Below, one piece after another: positions 51,281 to 59,308 of a DNA stretch of 64,000 nucleotides. The notes below the pieces were generated by a model. The model ran no database searches. It was not told the DNA's origin and saw only the letters and a list, made by a program, of their open reading frames with translations. Within the stretch, counting starts at the first letter, position 1, and every line of letters begins with the position of its first letter. The translations under genes were made by a program, and so were the position numbers. The DNA is from Lyngbya sp. PCC 8106 (GTDB lineage Bacteria > Cyanobacteriota > Cyanobacteriia > Cyanobacteriales > Microcoleaceae). Location: NCBI RefSeq assembly GCF_000169095.1, contig NZ_AAVU01000008.1:117158-181157 (forward strand), given 5' to 3'.

Positions 51281-51488
51281 TGTATAGCGCTACTTGAATC
51301 GGGAATAGGGAACAGCGCTTGCCTTGCGGCGGGCGCGGTTTCCGGCGAGACTTAGTTGGCAATCTTAGGGAACAGCAGACTATGAAAGCGGTGTGACCCT
51401 GCGGCTTTGTAAGCCGCCAAGGAATGCACACGCCTGAGAGGGTTTCATAATTTAGAAATGTCCTAACCAATTTGCGTAGTGCTGTATA
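51281..51488. mobile_element. MITE-like element with imperfect terminal inverted repeats and a nested hairpin
   Basis: The ends TGTATAGCGCTAC (51281-51293) and GTAGTGCTGTATA (51476-51488) are inverted repeats (10 of 13 match, all differences transitions). Inside, three nested stems occur: TATGAAA (51381) / TTTCATA (51443), GCG-TGTG / CACA-CGC, and GCGGCTT-TGT-AAGCCGC (51401-51417). A GC-rich block GGCGCGGTTTCCGGCGAG near 51333 resembles the core of the psaA-psaB repeat. Size of about 208 bp, TA at the ends and lack of coding fit an IS630/Tc1-type non-autonomous element (inference). Confidence 0.55.
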
Positions 51489-51649
51489 AATTGAGCTTAA
51501 AAACATACATTTTTAGCGAAGTTAGTTTGAACTTGATCTACAGCTCAATCTTTGTTGAATAGGGCTAGACTAACACAATTTTTGAATAACAATTGCCATT
51601 TTGGCAGATTTTTTCACAACAAACCCAGCGACTTCAATTTCCAAGCAAA

Positions 51650-51664
51650 GTGGGCATTGCCCAC
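51650..51664. repeat. Dispersed palindromic repeat, copy 2 (GTGGGC-ATT-GCCCAC)
   Basis: Exact second copy of the 20-bp sequence at 49503. It is 18 bp from the cysA stop codon on the minus strand and may act as its 3' hairpin. Confidence 0.75.
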
Positions 51665-51681
51665 ACTACAGATACAGATAT

Positions 51682-52725
51682 CTATGCTTTTCGTGAAAGT
51701 CGATTGTCTAATAAAAGTTCACAAGTATCACCTCGATAACCTCGCTTAGATTTAATAAACACTTGCTGACCTTTTTTAAAGTTCAGTTGAGTAAATTGTT
51801 CTCGAGGTAGATGAGCCACGATCTGATGTTGGTCAGCTAAAATCAAATCAACTTGAACTTCCCACCCTAAATGGATAATACGCTTAATATAAGCCGTCGT
51901 TGTTCCACTCGCTGCAAAAGGTAAAACTTCAATATCGTGGGGACGAATAAATAGATGTGCAGGTAAAGTTTCTAGAGCGTGTTCAGCAACAATAGACGCA
52001 TGGGCTGGAACCACATTCACCGCCCCAATAAAATTCATCACAAACGGAGTCGCCGGACGGTCATAAATGTCTGCGGGGGTTCCAACTTGTTCAATTTTAC
52101 CTTGATTCATCACGACAATTTCATCCGCAACCGCCATCGCTTCTTCTTGGTCGTGGGTCACAAATACACTGGTAATATGAACTTCATCATGCAAATGACG
52201 CAGCCAAGTTCGCAACTCCTGACGCACTTTTGCATCCAACGCCCCAAAGGGTTCATCTAATAATAATACCTCCGGTTGAACCGCTAGCGCTCGCGCTAAA
52301 GCCACCCGTTGACGTTGACCTCCAGAAAGTTGACCTGGATAACGGTTTCCAAGTCCTTCTAATTGAATTAAGGCGAGTAATTCTTCAACCCGATGTTTGA
52401 TATGAACAGGAGAATGTTTGCGAATTTCCAAACCAAAAGCGATATTTTGGCGGACAGTTAAATGCTTAAACAGGGCGTAATGTTGGAAGACAAACCCAAT
52501 ATTACGCTGACGGACATCAAGATGAGTGGTATTTTGACCATTGATAATAATATTACCAATATCGGGTGCTTCTAAACCTGCTATCGTTCTTAATAGGGTT
52601 GATTTTCCTGAACCTGAAGGCCCCAATAAAGCGACTAAAGTTCCAGTTTTGATTTCTAAGTTGATATTATGAAGGGCTTGAAAATTGCCGAACTGTTTAG
52701 AAACGTTTTGAATGATAATACTCAT
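51682..52725 (-). CDS. cysA: Sulfate/thiosulfate ABC transporter ATP-binding protein
   Basis: This 347-aa CysA-type ATPase has Walker A GPSGSGKST, Q-loop FVFQHYALFKHLTVRQN, signature LSGGQRQRVALARAL, Walker B EVLLLDEPFGALD, the H-loop SVFVTHDQEEAMAVADE and a C-terminal TOBE-like domain (about 240-347; LFIRPHDIEVLPFA). It powers periplasmic-binding-protein-dependent sulfate import. Last gene of sbpA-cysT-cysW-cysA, 48 bp after cysW. Confidence 0.96.
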   Translation of the reverse strand: MSIIIQNVSKQFGNFQALHNINLEIKTGTLVALLGPSGSGKSTLLRTIAGLEAPDIGNIIINGQNTTHLDVRQRNIGFVFQHYALFKHLTVRQNIAFGLEIRKHSPVHIKHRVEELLALIQLEGLGNRYPGQLSGGQRQRVALARALAVQPEVLLLDEPFGALDAKVRQELRTWLRHLHDEVHITSVFVTHDQEEAMAVADEIVVMNQGKIEQVGTPADIYDRPATPFVMNFIGAVNVVPAHASIVAEHALETLPAHLFIRPHDIEVLPFAASGTTTAYIKRIIHLGWEVQVDLILADQHQIVAHLPREQFTQLNFKKGQQVFIKSKRGYRGDTCELLLDNRLSRKA

Positions 52726-52773
52726 GGCTTTTACCTCAAAAAAAAGAACAATTTAGGACAAATATCGAAATTT

Positions 52774-53607
52774 CTATGCACTCAATTTTCGCTCAGTGCG
52801 GCGTTCTAAAATCTCTTTTAGAACTAATGTTACTGCTGCTAATAGTGCTAAAATAGCTGCGGCTCCAAATGCTGCTTCATCTTGATAGTTTTTATGGGCT
52901 TGTTCGACAAAAGAAGGCAAAGTTAATGTGCGACCTGCAATTAAACCAGAAACAACAGAAACCGCCCCAAATTCACCCATCGCTCGGGCATTTGTTAACA
53001 GCACTCCATAAAGTAATCCCCACTTAATATTCGGGAGTGTAACTCGCCAGAAAGTTTGCCAATCATTTGCTCCTAAAGTTTGTGCAGCTTCTTCTTGTTC
53101 AAGACCAATTTCTTCTAAGACTGGAAGCACTTCTCGAGCAACAAACGGTAAGGTTACAAATAATGTAGCGATCACCATTCCGGGTAGTGAAAACAAGACT
53201 TGAATATTCAGTTTGTCTAGCAAGGGAGCAAACCAACCGTTATTTCCGTAGAGTAAAACAATCATTAATCCGGCGACAACGGGAGAAATTGCAAAGGGTA
53301 AATCAATGAGACTAATTAATAGCGTTCGTCCGGGAAATTGATGTCGGGCTAATACCCAAGCTGTACAAATACCGAATACTGTGCAGAAAGGAACAACTAT
53401 CGCGGCGATAGTCAGCGTCATTTGTGCAGCATGAATAAAGTCTCGACTACTTGCAGCTTCAATAAATTTACCAATTCCTGTATGAAATGCTTCGTAAAAA
53501 ACAGCAAGAGCCGGAATAAATAAGATGAGCATCAAATAGACTAATGCAATGGTAATCAATACAAGTTGTAGGGGAATTTTACGGAGACTTTTGATTCGGT
53601 TCAGCAT
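52774..53607 (-). CDS. cysW: Sulfate ABC transporter permease CysW
   Basis: This 277-aa inner-membrane permease has six predicted TM helices (LVLITIALVYLMLILFIPAL, MTLTIAAIVVPFCTVFGICT, LISLIDLPFAISPVVAGLMI and later) and the EAA coupling loop QEEAAQTLGANDWQTFWRVT then LPNIKWGLLYGVLL, and VEQAHKNYQDEAAFGAAAIL typical of CysW. Pairs with CysT and is driven by CysA. 80 bp after cysT. Confidence 0.95.
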   Translation of the reverse strand: MLNRIKSLRKIPLQLVLITIALVYLMLILFIPALAVFYEAFHTGIGKFIEAASSRDFIHAAQMTLTIAAIVVPFCTVFGICTAWVLARHQFPGRTLLISLIDLPFAISPVVAGLMIVLLYGNNGWFAPLLDKLNIQVLFSLPGMVIATLFVTLPFVAREVLPVLEEIGLEQEEAAQTLGANDWQTFWRVTLPNIKWGLLYGVLLTNARAMGEFGAVSVVSGLIAGRTLTLPSFVEQAHKNYQDEAAFGAAAILALLAAVTLVLKEILERRTERKLSA

Positions 53608-53687
53608 GATGGTACATGAAGTTTTGAACGTTTTTTAGCTTGGAGATTGAGGTGAGAAAAATTCAGCAGTTTAAATCCTATAATCAT

Positions 53688-54578
53688 TTAGGATTTAATC
53701 GCATATCGTTGACCCCATCTTTGCAAACTGTTGATCGCAAATAACATGACTAATGACACGATTAACAACACAGTTCCAATCACAGCCGCCCCTTGATAAT
53801 CGAACTGTTCTAGGCGTTGAAAAATGAGTACAGGTGCAATTAAATCTTTAAAAGGAATCGCAGAAGAAACAATCACAACCGAACCATATTCACCAACAGC
53901 CCGAGAAAATCCTAAAGCAATTCCTGTTAAAATTGAAGGCATTAAAGGCGGTAGCAATACACGAGTAAATGTTTGCCAAGGTGTTGCACCCAAGCTCCAA
54001 GCCGCTTGTTCGATTTCTGGTTCCATTTCTTGTAAAACTGGTTGTAAAGTCCTAACCACAAAGGGTAAAGAAATAAACACCATCGCCACAAATACCCCTA
54101 AACGAGTAAAGGCTATTTTTATCCCAAAAGGAGCAAAAAGTTGTCCGATCCAACCTTGAGGACTGTAAAGAGTCGCTAAGACTAAACCCGCCACCGATGT
54201 CGGTAATGCAAAGGGTAAATCTATGGTCGCATCAACCAGTTTTTTACCAAAAAAATCGTAGCGAACTAATACCCAAGCGACTAACGTTCCCATAACACCA
54301 TTGATTAAACCTGCAAATAAAGCGGTTAAAAAAGTGACATTATAAGCAGAAATAGCCACCGGGTCAGTTGCAATCCGCCAAAACTCATTAAATCCAATCG
54401 AAAAAGATTTGCTAACTAATGCGGTAATTGGTAAAAACAACAACAAAGCTAAAGACAGAACGGTTACAGTCCAAGGGAAGGAAATCCGATCTAAATTAGG
54501 GTAAACAATTCGGCTGAATACATTTGATGGAGTGGCTTGATTGGCAGAAGTCATAACCAAATTATGCGTTTTTAACAT
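53688..54578 (-). CDS. cysT: Sulfate ABC transporter permease CysT
   Basis: This 296-aa permease (CysU/CysT type) has TM helices WTVTVLSLALLLFLPITALV and LIVSLVMLFAINSL, the DLPFALPTSVAGLVLATLYS segment, the EAA loop EQAAWSLGATPWQTFTRVLL, and LPPLMPSILTGIALGFSRAVGE as in the sulfate subfamily. Met9 is an alternative start. 22 bp downstream of sbpA and in the same operon. Confidence 0.95.
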   Translation of the reverse strand: MLKTHNLVMTSANQATPSNVFSRIVYPNLDRISFPWTVTVLSLALLLFLPITALVSKSFSIGFNEFWRIATDPVAISAYNVTFLTALFAGLINGVMGTLVAWVLVRYDFFGKKLVDATIDLPFALPTSVAGLVLATLYSPQGWIGQLFAPFGIKIAFTRLGVFVAMVFISLPFVVRTLQPVLQEMEPEIEQAAWSLGATPWQTFTRVLLPPLMPSILTGIALGFSRAVGEYGSVVIVSSAIPFKDLIAPVLIFQRLEQFDYQGAAVIGTVLLIVSLVMLFAINSLQRWGQRYAIKS

Positions 54579-54600
54579 TAAAACAAGATTGGATTAATTT

Positions 54601-55644
54601 CTAGTTTGTAGCTGGAGATTGAGCAATTTGGGCTTGAATGTTATCGAAAATTGCACCATCCGCAAAAAATTGGGTTTGTACAGCATTCCAACCGCCTAAA
54701 TCTTTGGCTGTAAATAGGTTTTTAATTTTGGGAAATTGATTGGCAAATTCGGCTTCAACTTGGGAATCAACAGGACGAAAACCAACTTTTGCAAATTCTC
54801 GTTGGGCTTGGGGAGTATACAAATATTGAACAAAGGCTTCAGCAACTTCTCGAGTACCGTTTTTATCGACATTCGCATCAACAACCGTGACCGGATTATC
54901 AATGGAAATGTTGTAATCAGTGGGGACAATATAAGTTTGAGGATCACCTTTTTGTGCAGCTAAAATCACTTCATTTTCGTAGTTAATTAAAACATCACCT
55001 TGACCCTGTTTATAGAACACATCACTCGCCGCCCGAGCATCTTTCGGAAGAACCGGAACACGTTGATAGACTTTTTGTACGAAGTCTTGGGCTTGTTGTT
55101 CAGTACCGCTTGCTTGGGTAATTACTCCCCAAAATGCCATAAAGTTCCATCTTGCACCCCCCGAAGTTTTTGGGTTTGCAGTAATTAATGAAACATCATC
55201 ACGAGCTAAGTCTGACCAGGTTTTGACGTTGCTGTTTTGATCGCGAAGTACGAAGGCGACAACCGACTTGTGAACGATAGAGTCATTGGGTAATTCTTGT
55301 TCCCAACCTGGTTCGATTAGTCCGGCTTCCTCAATTTTTTGGGTATCGAGAGCGAGCGCTAACGCCACCACATCCGCGTTTAAACCATCAATCACCGCCC
55401 GGGTTTGAGAACCAGAACCACCGTAGCTTTGATCAACGCTGATCTTTTCCCCGGTTTTGGCTTCCCACTCGGCGACGAACTGGGGAATGATTTTTTCGTA
55501 AGCACTTTGGGTCACAGCATAGGAGACGAGGGTGATTGTTTTCTCTTTTTGGGCGCGATTACCCGATGAGCAAGCCACAACTAAACCACTAAGGGCTGCT
55601 GTGGTCAGGAGTAGTCCAAGACGAGATCTGTCGAAAGTATTCAT
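54601..55644 (-). CDS. sbpA: Sulfate-binding periplasmic lipoprotein
   Basis: This 347-aa sulfate/thiosulfate-binding protein has signal peptide LGLLLTTAALSGLVVACSSG with lipobox VVAC, so it is anchored as a lipoprotein. Family motifs: LVSYAVTQSAYEKIIPQF, DQSYGGSGSQTRAVIDGL, ADVVALALALDTQKI, TANPKTSGGARWNFMAFWG and GQGDVLINYENEVILA. It delivers sulfate to CysTW. First gene of the operon, divergent from the CysR-like regulator. Confidence 0.96.
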   Translation of the reverse strand: MNTFDRSRLGLLLTTAALSGLVVACSSGNRAQKEKTITLVSYAVTQSAYEKIIPQFVAEWEAKTGEKISVDQSYGGSGSQTRAVIDGLNADVVALALALDTQKIEEAGLIEPGWEQELPNDSIVHKSVVAFVLRDQNSNVKTWSDLARDDVSLITANPKTSGGARWNFMAFWGVITQASGTEQQAQDFVQKVYQRVPVLPKDARAASDVFYKQGQGDVLINYENEVILAAQKGDPQTYIVPTDYNISIDNPVTVVDANVDKNGTREVAEAFVQYLYTPQAQREFAKVGFRPVDSQVEAEFANQFPKIKNLFTAKDLGGWNAVQTQFFADGAIFDNIQAQIAQSPATN

Positions 55645-55744
55645 AGCCAGTCTCCTAAAGATGGGTAGATTTTGAATTCAGTTTTATCTCGATTTTAATC
55701 GTAAATTTATCATAGCTGTGTTTAAAATAAATTTCAATACATTT

Positions 55745-55757
55745 CAAATTAAATTTG
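55745..55757. promoter_or_regulatory. Palindrome CAAATT-A-AATTTG in the sbpA / regulator spacer
   Basis: A perfect 13-bp dyad lies 100 bp upstream of sbpA and 74 bp upstream of the CysR-like gene in their 186-bp divergent spacer. It may be the binding site for the neighbouring CRP-type regulator, though it differs from the usual TGTGA-type half sites. Confidence 0.3.
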
Positions 55758-55830
55758 CAAAAGCTTTACATAGCGGCTCAAGTGCGGTTCCATAACAGAT
55801 AGGACACACCTGCACGAAAAGCCCGTGGCT

Positions 55831-56616
55831 ATGGCAAAAGCAAAGCAGTCAGAACCCAGTCTGGCTCAACGATTGATTGAGCATAACTATCTGTTCCGAG
55901 AACTGGATGCAGACTGGCTAGCAAACTATCTACCCAATGACTTGAACATCGATAAGCTGTACTCGAACCGCCCGGTTTATACAGCTTTCCGTCCGAATAC
56001 CTCTGGGGATGTGTTGTATCTAATCTTGGAAGGTGGCTTTGTGATTACCCGCAGCACTCCCTTAAACCGCGTCATCTCGATTACCTATCCTGGGGGTTGC
56101 TTTGGGATGCGAAACCTACCCTTTAGTTACGGACGGGTTGGACGAGCCTTTCCCAGTTTGGTCGAAGCCTATAAAACCACCGATGTGATTAAACTGCCCT
56201 TGGAGGTTCTCAAAGCTGTATATAATGACAGTGAACAGGTTCGCGATCGCTACGAACAACTGTTTGAACTCCGCGAAAAATTTCTCTATCATTTACTCAA
56301 TTGCAGTTCTTATCCCCCGCAAGCGGTAGCCACACTGTTACGAGCGCTCATTTATCAAGAACGGGCGTTAGGAAATCAACCCGACTCTAAAGGGATGTAC
56401 AATTTTGACTTACCCATTGATGTCATTTCTCATGCTTGTCAACTCAATCACCGTACTGTTGAGCAAGTGTTGAAGGGAATGCACAAGGTGAAATTGATTG
56501 AAGTGGCAAAATCTAGTGATGAGTCTGGAGATCTGATCCACGTCCTCGATGCTGAAGGACTAAAAGAAGCTTACGGCGCAACCCGAGATAAAGTTTCTTG
56601 GTGGCCATTACGTTAG
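55831..56616 (+). CDS. Crp/Fnr-family regulator, CysR-like
   Basis: This 261-aa protein has an N-terminal cyclic-nucleotide-binding-like barrel (about 15-140; VLYLILEGGFVITRSTPLNR, YPGGCFGMRNLPFSYGRVGR) that lacks a clear cAMP phosphate-binding cassette, and a C-terminal winged HTH (about 180-235; LPIDVISHACQLNHRTVEQV). In Synechococcus elongatus a CRP-type CysR controls sulfate transport genes from within the sulfur cluster; the divergent position beside sbpA supports the same role (inference). ATG 55831 is used; GTG 55825 is two codons earlier. Confidence 0.8.
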   Translation: MAKAKQSEPSLAQRLIEHNYLFRELDADWLANYLPNDLNIDKLYSNRPVYTAFRPNTSGDVLYLILEGGFVITRSTPLNRVISITYPGGCFGMRNLPFSYGRVGRAFPSLVEAYKTTDVIKLPLEVLKAVYNDSEQVRDRYEQLFELREKFLYHLLNCSSYPPQAVATLLRALIYQERALGNQPDSKGMYNFDLPIDVISHACQLNHRTVEQVLKGMHKVKLIEVAKSSDESGDLIHVLDAEGLKEAYGATRDKVSWWPLR

Positions 56617-56620
56617 CAGG

Positions 56621-56650
56621 CAATAGGCAATCTTGCAATAGGCAATCTTG
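56621..56650. repeat. Tandem pair of a 15-bp unit CAATAGGCAATCTTG
   Basis: Two exact copies follow the CysR-like stop directly, a typical short filler repeat of filamentous cyanobacteria. Confidence 0.85.
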
Positions 56651-56805
56651 CAAAATCTCCCCATTCCCCGTTCACTGTTACAATGGCGATGCGTAAAGCC
56701 CCCGTTTTCAAACGGGGGATAAAAGCGAGGGAGCCAAATTTATTTGGCAGTGAATGTTAGCTGTGACGCGGATCATTCTACGTCTTCATGCTACTATAGA
56801 AAACC

Positions 56806-57985
56806 ATGAAAACACTAAAGTTTAAGCTCTACCAACACAAACGAAATAGATATCTCAAGCGCACTATTAATGCAGCAGGGGTTATCTATAATCACTGTAT
56901 TGCTTTGCATAAGCGATATTATCGAATGTTTGGCAAACACTTAAACTGTGCAAAGCTTCAGTCTCACCGCCGCGAAACTCAGAAAACGAAATAAATTCTG
57001 GAAACTGGTAGGCTCTCAATCCGTTCAAGACATTTGTCAGCGCATTGAGAAAGCTTACCAATTATTTTTTAAATACAACAAAAAAGGAGTTAGACCGCCC
57101 AATTTCAAAAAGGTCAAAAAGTACAAGTCATTTACGCTAAAACAGGCGGGCTACAAATTCCTTGGTGGTAACAGAATTAAGATTGGTAGTAAAATCTATC
57201 AGTTTTGGAATTCGCAACCCATCGAAGGGAAAGTAAAAACTGCAACGGTCAAAAGAACCCCTTTGGGTGAGTTGTTTTTAATTATTGTCGTTGATAATGG
57301 CAGTAAACCCTCAGCCAAATCCGAGACGGGTAAAATCGCTGGTGCGGAATGCACCCCCACTTTCCTCTCGGATTTCAAATCCGAGAGGGTCGGGGGATTT
57401 GATTTCGGGCTGAAAACGTTTTTAACTTGTTCAGAAGGATTCTCTATTCAGTCACCGCAGTTCCTCAAGCAAGCCCTTACCGATGTTAAGAAAGCTTCTC
57501 GAAACTTATCTAAGAAGCGCAAATGGTCTAACAATTGGGAGAAAGCGAGGAAACACTTGGTTAGACAGTGCGAAAAAGTTGTCAACCGTCGCCGTGATTG
57601 GTTTTGGAAGTTAGTTCACCAACTCACCAGTCAGTTTGATGTTCTGTGTTTCGAGACTCTAAACCTTAAAGGGATGCAAAAACTTTGGGGAAGAAAAATA
57701 GGTGACTTAGCTTTTGGTGAATTTATTGAAATCCTTGAATGGGTTGCCACCAAGAAAGGCAAATTAATCGTATTTATCGACCAGTGGTATCCATCTTCAA
57801 AAACTTGTTTTCACTGCGGTCATGTCTTGGAAAAACTGGAATTATCAACCAGAGAATGGCGTTGTCCGTCCTGTTCAAATATTAATGGACGGGATGAAAA
57901 TGCCGCTCTAAATATAAAAAGAGTTGGGGCATCAACTCTTGGATTAGACGGTGTAAGACTGGCTCCGCCTGCAACTGTTGCTTGA
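56806..57985 (+). pseudogene. tnpB: tnpB 1, RNA-guided nuclease gene, one-base frameshift and in-frame palindromic insert
   Basis: The N-terminal 55 residues (MKTLKFKLYQHKRNRYLKRT...NCAKLQSH) are in one frame; the rest continues in the next frame from about 56974 (AAKLRKRNKFWKLVGSQSVQ) to 57985. One extra base in CACCGCCGCG explains the shift. RuvC residues are all present: Asp in GGFDFGLKTFLT, Glu in CFETLNLKGMQ, Asp in NGRDENAALN. The zinc ribbon is CFHCGH...CPSC. Relative to the family there is an extra 17-residue stretch (AECTPTFLSDFKSERVG) right before the first catalytic Asp, encoded by a palindromic 51-bp element. Probably inactive unless frameshifting occurs. Confidence 0.88.
57343..57393 (+). 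repeat. 51-bp in-frame palindromic element inside tnpB 1
   Basis: Starts TGCGGAATGCACC (with the preceding GG it forms GGTGC-GGAAT-GCACC) and continues to a 12-bp-arm hairpin CCTCTCGGATTT-C-AAATCCGAGAGG, ending GGTCGG. Removing 51 bases restores the expected AG-GFDFG junction. A related 54-bp element is in tnpB 2. Confidence 0.85.
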
Positions 57986-58138
57986 ATCCAGAATCCCCCG
58001 TTTGAAAACGGGGGAGCAGTAACTTAGTTGACGATTTATAGTACAACACGGTACTATCTGTCAGATCACATCATACATCTATGCAACGAGCTTTTAAAAC
58101 AAAATTAAAACTGAATAATAAACAGAAAACTTTAATGG

Positions 58139-58192
58139 TGCGGAAGGCACCGACAGGCAAGCACTCGAATTTAATTCGAGTGAACCTGTCGG
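58139..58192 (+). repeat. 54-bp in-frame palindromic element inside tnpB 2
   Basis: With the preceding GG it forms GGTGC-GGAAG-GCACC, then nested stems CCGACAGG / CCTGTCGG and CACTCGAAT / ATTCGAGTG, ending TCGG. Removing 54 bases restores the usual KTLMAQHAGYSRW. It has the same start (TGCGGAA), end (TCGG) and architecture as the insert in tnpB 1, but different stem sequences. Confidence 0.85.
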
Positions 58193-59257
58193 CTCAACAC
58201 GCAGGCTATTCTAGATGGGTTTGGAATTGGGCGTTGAACCTTTGGCGTCAAGCTTATGATGCAGGATTGAAGCCCTCTGTTAATAAGCTCAAAAAGTTCT
58301 ACACCAATCATGTTAAGCCTTACTATCCCTGGATGAAAACCTTGTCCTCAAGGGTTTATCAATTTGCCTTCATGCACCTGGGAGAAGCATTTAGTCGGTT
58401 TTTCAAAGGTTTGGCTAAATATCCAAAGTTTAAGAAAAAAGGCAGAAATGATAGCTTTACTCTTGATAATTGTGGCAAGGTTATGCAGTTTTCAGGGACT
58501 CAGTTAAAGCTTCCTTTTATTGGATGGATTAGTACCTATGAGCCGCTACCTGAAATTAAGACAAAGCGAGTCACAATTAGTCGGGTTGCGGATTCCTGGT
58601 ATATTTCAGTAGCTTATGAATTTAAGTCTGAACCTACAATAAAGTCAAGAGTTTATCTGGGGGTTGATGTTGGAGTTAAAGTATTGGCGACCTGCTCAGA
58701 TGGGACTGTGTTTGACAATCCTAGAGCCTACAAAAAAGCGACGAAAAAGTTAGCGCGACTTCAACGTGAACTCTCTAGAAAACAAAAGGGTTCAAATAAC
58801 AGGAATAAAGCTAGACTTAAACTGGCAAAAGCATATCAAAGAGTGGCTAACATCCGAAAAGTGTCAATTCATAAATTGACCTCATGGCTCTGCAAAAATC
58901 ACGCGGTCATTGGGTTAGAAGACTTGAATGTTTCTGGGATGTTAAAGAACCATAAGTTAGCGGGTGCTATTGCCGATTCGGCTTTTTATGAAATTCGCCG
59001 CCAAGTTGAGTACAAGGCTGATTGGTACGGTTCAATCGTAGTTTTTGCGCTATAGATTTTATCCGTCGTCTAAAACTTGTTCAAATTGTGGGCATATTCA
59101 AGAAATGCCCCTAAAAGAAAGGGTTTTCAACTGCAAAGTTTGCGGCGAAGTCAAAGATCGTGATTTCAACGCCAGCCTCAATGCGCGAACATCGTGGCCG
59201 TTGGCTATTCGGTTTGAGCCTGTGGATCGGGTACTGCCGACAGTCCGAGATGAAGCA

Positions 59258-59308
59258 GCGCAAAGTCCGATCTCGGCGGTTTCCGTCGAGAAGGAACTTT
59301 GCAAGACA
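59258..59308 (+). repeat. Diverged copy of the psaA-psaB 51-bp hairpin repeat, in tnpB 2 coding sequence
   Basis: Same length and 41 of 51 positions equal to the psaA-psaB unit (GCGCAAAGTCCGATCTCGGC at the start, TTTCCGTCGAG in the centre). The stem changes are mostly compensatory: inner CTCGGCGG-TTT-CCGTCGAG, outer CAAAGTCC with GGAACTTTG. Confidence 0.85.

Larger units (their letters stand above)
51244..51681. other. Intergenic region between cysA and the acetyltransferase gene, MITE-like insert
   Basis: The 438-bp spacer has no credible gene. Most of it is taken by a MITE-like element (51281-51488), and a second copy of the GTGGGC-ATT-GCCCAC repeat lies just before the cysA stop. It must also hold the promoter of the acetyltransferase-glycosyltransferase operon. 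Confidence 0.55.
56699..58014 (+). mobile_element. IS200/IS605-type tnpB element 1, without tnpA
   Basis: The ends are marked by a 20-bp hairpin sequence, CCCCCGTTTTCAAACGGGGG at 56699-56718, whose exact inverse copy CCCCCGTTTGAAAACGGGGG lies at 57995-58014 just after the tnpB stop. Subterminal hairpins are recognised by TnpA in this IS group, and the right-end hairpin would belong to the omega-RNA. No transposase gene (TnpA, Y1) is present, so mobility depends on a helper. Exact cleavage sites are not determined. Confidence 0.75.

Noticed and set aside
51381..51450. The nested-stem region as a known ribozyme or riboswitch (twister, pistol, glutamine type)
   Set aside because: The conserved core nucleotides of those classes, as I remember them, could not be found; it is left as an unclassified structured repeat.
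51240..51506. An 88-codon frame between cysA and the acetyltransferase gene
   Set aside because: It lies entirely in the MITE-like repeat DNA, has no homology that I recognise and no ribosome-binding site.
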